Source: Acaricomes phytoseiuli DSM 14247
GTDB taxonomy: Bacteria > Actinomycetota > Actinomycetes > Actinomycetales > Micrococcaceae
Direction of reading: 5' to 3'
Assembly (NCBI RefSeq): GCF_000376245.1
Contig: NZ_AQXM01000055.1
Coordinates: forward strand, 1 to 64,000
Length of the DNA: 64,000 nt
Shown piece after piece: positions 62,628 to 64,000 of the stretch. Within the stretch, counting starts at the first letter, position 1. Each line of letters opens with the position of its first letter. Made by a program: the position numbers and the translations under genes. The notes beneath the pieces were generated by a model, which made no database searches, was not told the origin of the DNA, and was given only the letters and a program-made list of their open reading frames with translations.

Positions 62628-62810
62628 TCAGTCACCTCCGAAGAGGGGTAGCGCGCAATGCGCCGCAGCTGGTGGAGGCTGATCATCAGAGCCGGATAGC
62701 GGCTCCGAGGAATGGCTCGTCGTTGAATCGGGTGAATCGAACGTCTGGGGATTGCCGGTCTGCGCCGAACCGTCAAGGTTCGCCTGCCGGCTCCTAGAGT
62801 CATGGTCCAT
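62628..62810 (-). CDS. Possible small protein (60 residues) upstream of the CNNM genes
   Basis: An open frame starting MDHDSRSRQANLDG from ATG 62810 and ending 5 nt before the CNNM start, with the downstream ribosome binding site GGAGG inside its last codons. It is Ser/Asp/Pro-rich with no known domain. A TACACT hexamer ends 9 nt before the ATG, so a leaderless transcript is conceivable. Coding status is doubtful: no homology can be judged and codon use is not distinctive. Confidence 0.25.
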   Translation of the reverse strand: MDHDSRSRQANLDGSAQTGNPQTFDSPDSTTSHSSEPLSGSDDQPPPAAAHCALPLFGGD

Positions 62811-62868
62811 AATCTTCACAGTGTAGCGGATTCCCTGCGGAGCTGCGGATCGCTCAACCCACCGGCGC

Positions 62869-64000
<1,132 letters not shown>

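Overview
The window is chromosomal DNA of a high-GC actinobacterium (about 60% G+C by eye) of the family Micrococcaceae. The evidence is the gene order ffh / amtB-glnK / ftsY / smc-mutM-rnc-rpmF-DUF177-coaD / rsmD-recG-DAK-thiL / ddl-gpsA-plsC-murA / leuDC-IclR / tRNA-Glu-tRNA-Gln / gltX / ilvE-leuB / serA-ilvC-ilvN-ilvB-ilvD, an Arthrobacter-like core block, together with frequent GTG starts and actinobacterial promoter motifs. An Arthrobacter, Psychromicrobium or Renibacterium relative is my inference; no 16S gene is present to settle it.

Layout. 0-2.2 kb: the left edge cuts an IS3-family element that has truncated a short-chain dehydrogenase gene, followed by a divergent TetR/dehydrogenase pair with a visible operator. 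2.2-16.4 kb: secretion (ffh, ftsY), nitrogen (amtB-glnK with a GlnR-like box), chromosome segregation and repair (smc, mutM), RNA processing and ribosome (rnc, rpmF), CoA synthesis (coaD), a divergent glucose-6-phosphate dehydrogenase and an atypical orphan response regulator. 16.5-18.8 kb: an accessory MarR/oxidoreductase/spermidine-synthase-like module sits between coaD and rsmD. 18.8-31.9 kb: rsmD, recG, thiL, cell wall and lipid genes (ddl, gpsA, plsC, murA), leuCD and their likely IclR regulator. 32.8-36.3 kb: tRNA-Glu and tRNA-Gln, then an accessory insert with a 762-residue, membrane-anchored, highly repetitive protein. 36.3-55.6 kb: gltX, branched-chain amino acid genes and serA, interrupted by a two-component/ABC-transporter module and metG. 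55.8-64 kb: tRNA-Lys, a metallo-hydrolase, Zur with znuABC-like zinc uptake genes, two CNNM/CorC-type proteins and the 3' part of a GuaB1-family gene.

The genes form several functional sets. leuCD, leuB, ilvE, ilvBNC and ilvD together cover much of valine, leucine and isoleucine synthesis. ilvB is preceded by an unlisted 21-codon leader peptide rich in Ile, Val and Leu, followed by a terminator, a classical attenuator. Zur and the zinc ABC system share a Zur-like operator, which lies inside a 49-nt perfect palindrome that also encodes two mirror-image promoters. Two families of long perfect or near-perfect hairpins recur between genes.

The strongest items for follow-up are the repetitive membrane protein with its TetR-type operator, the dispersed hairpin families, the symmetric Zur-box promoter, the ilvB attenuator, a possible AUC start in the DUF177 gene, and the Gly-to-Ser change in the NAD motif of GpsA. 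I see no rRNA genes, CRISPR array, prophage or replication origin.
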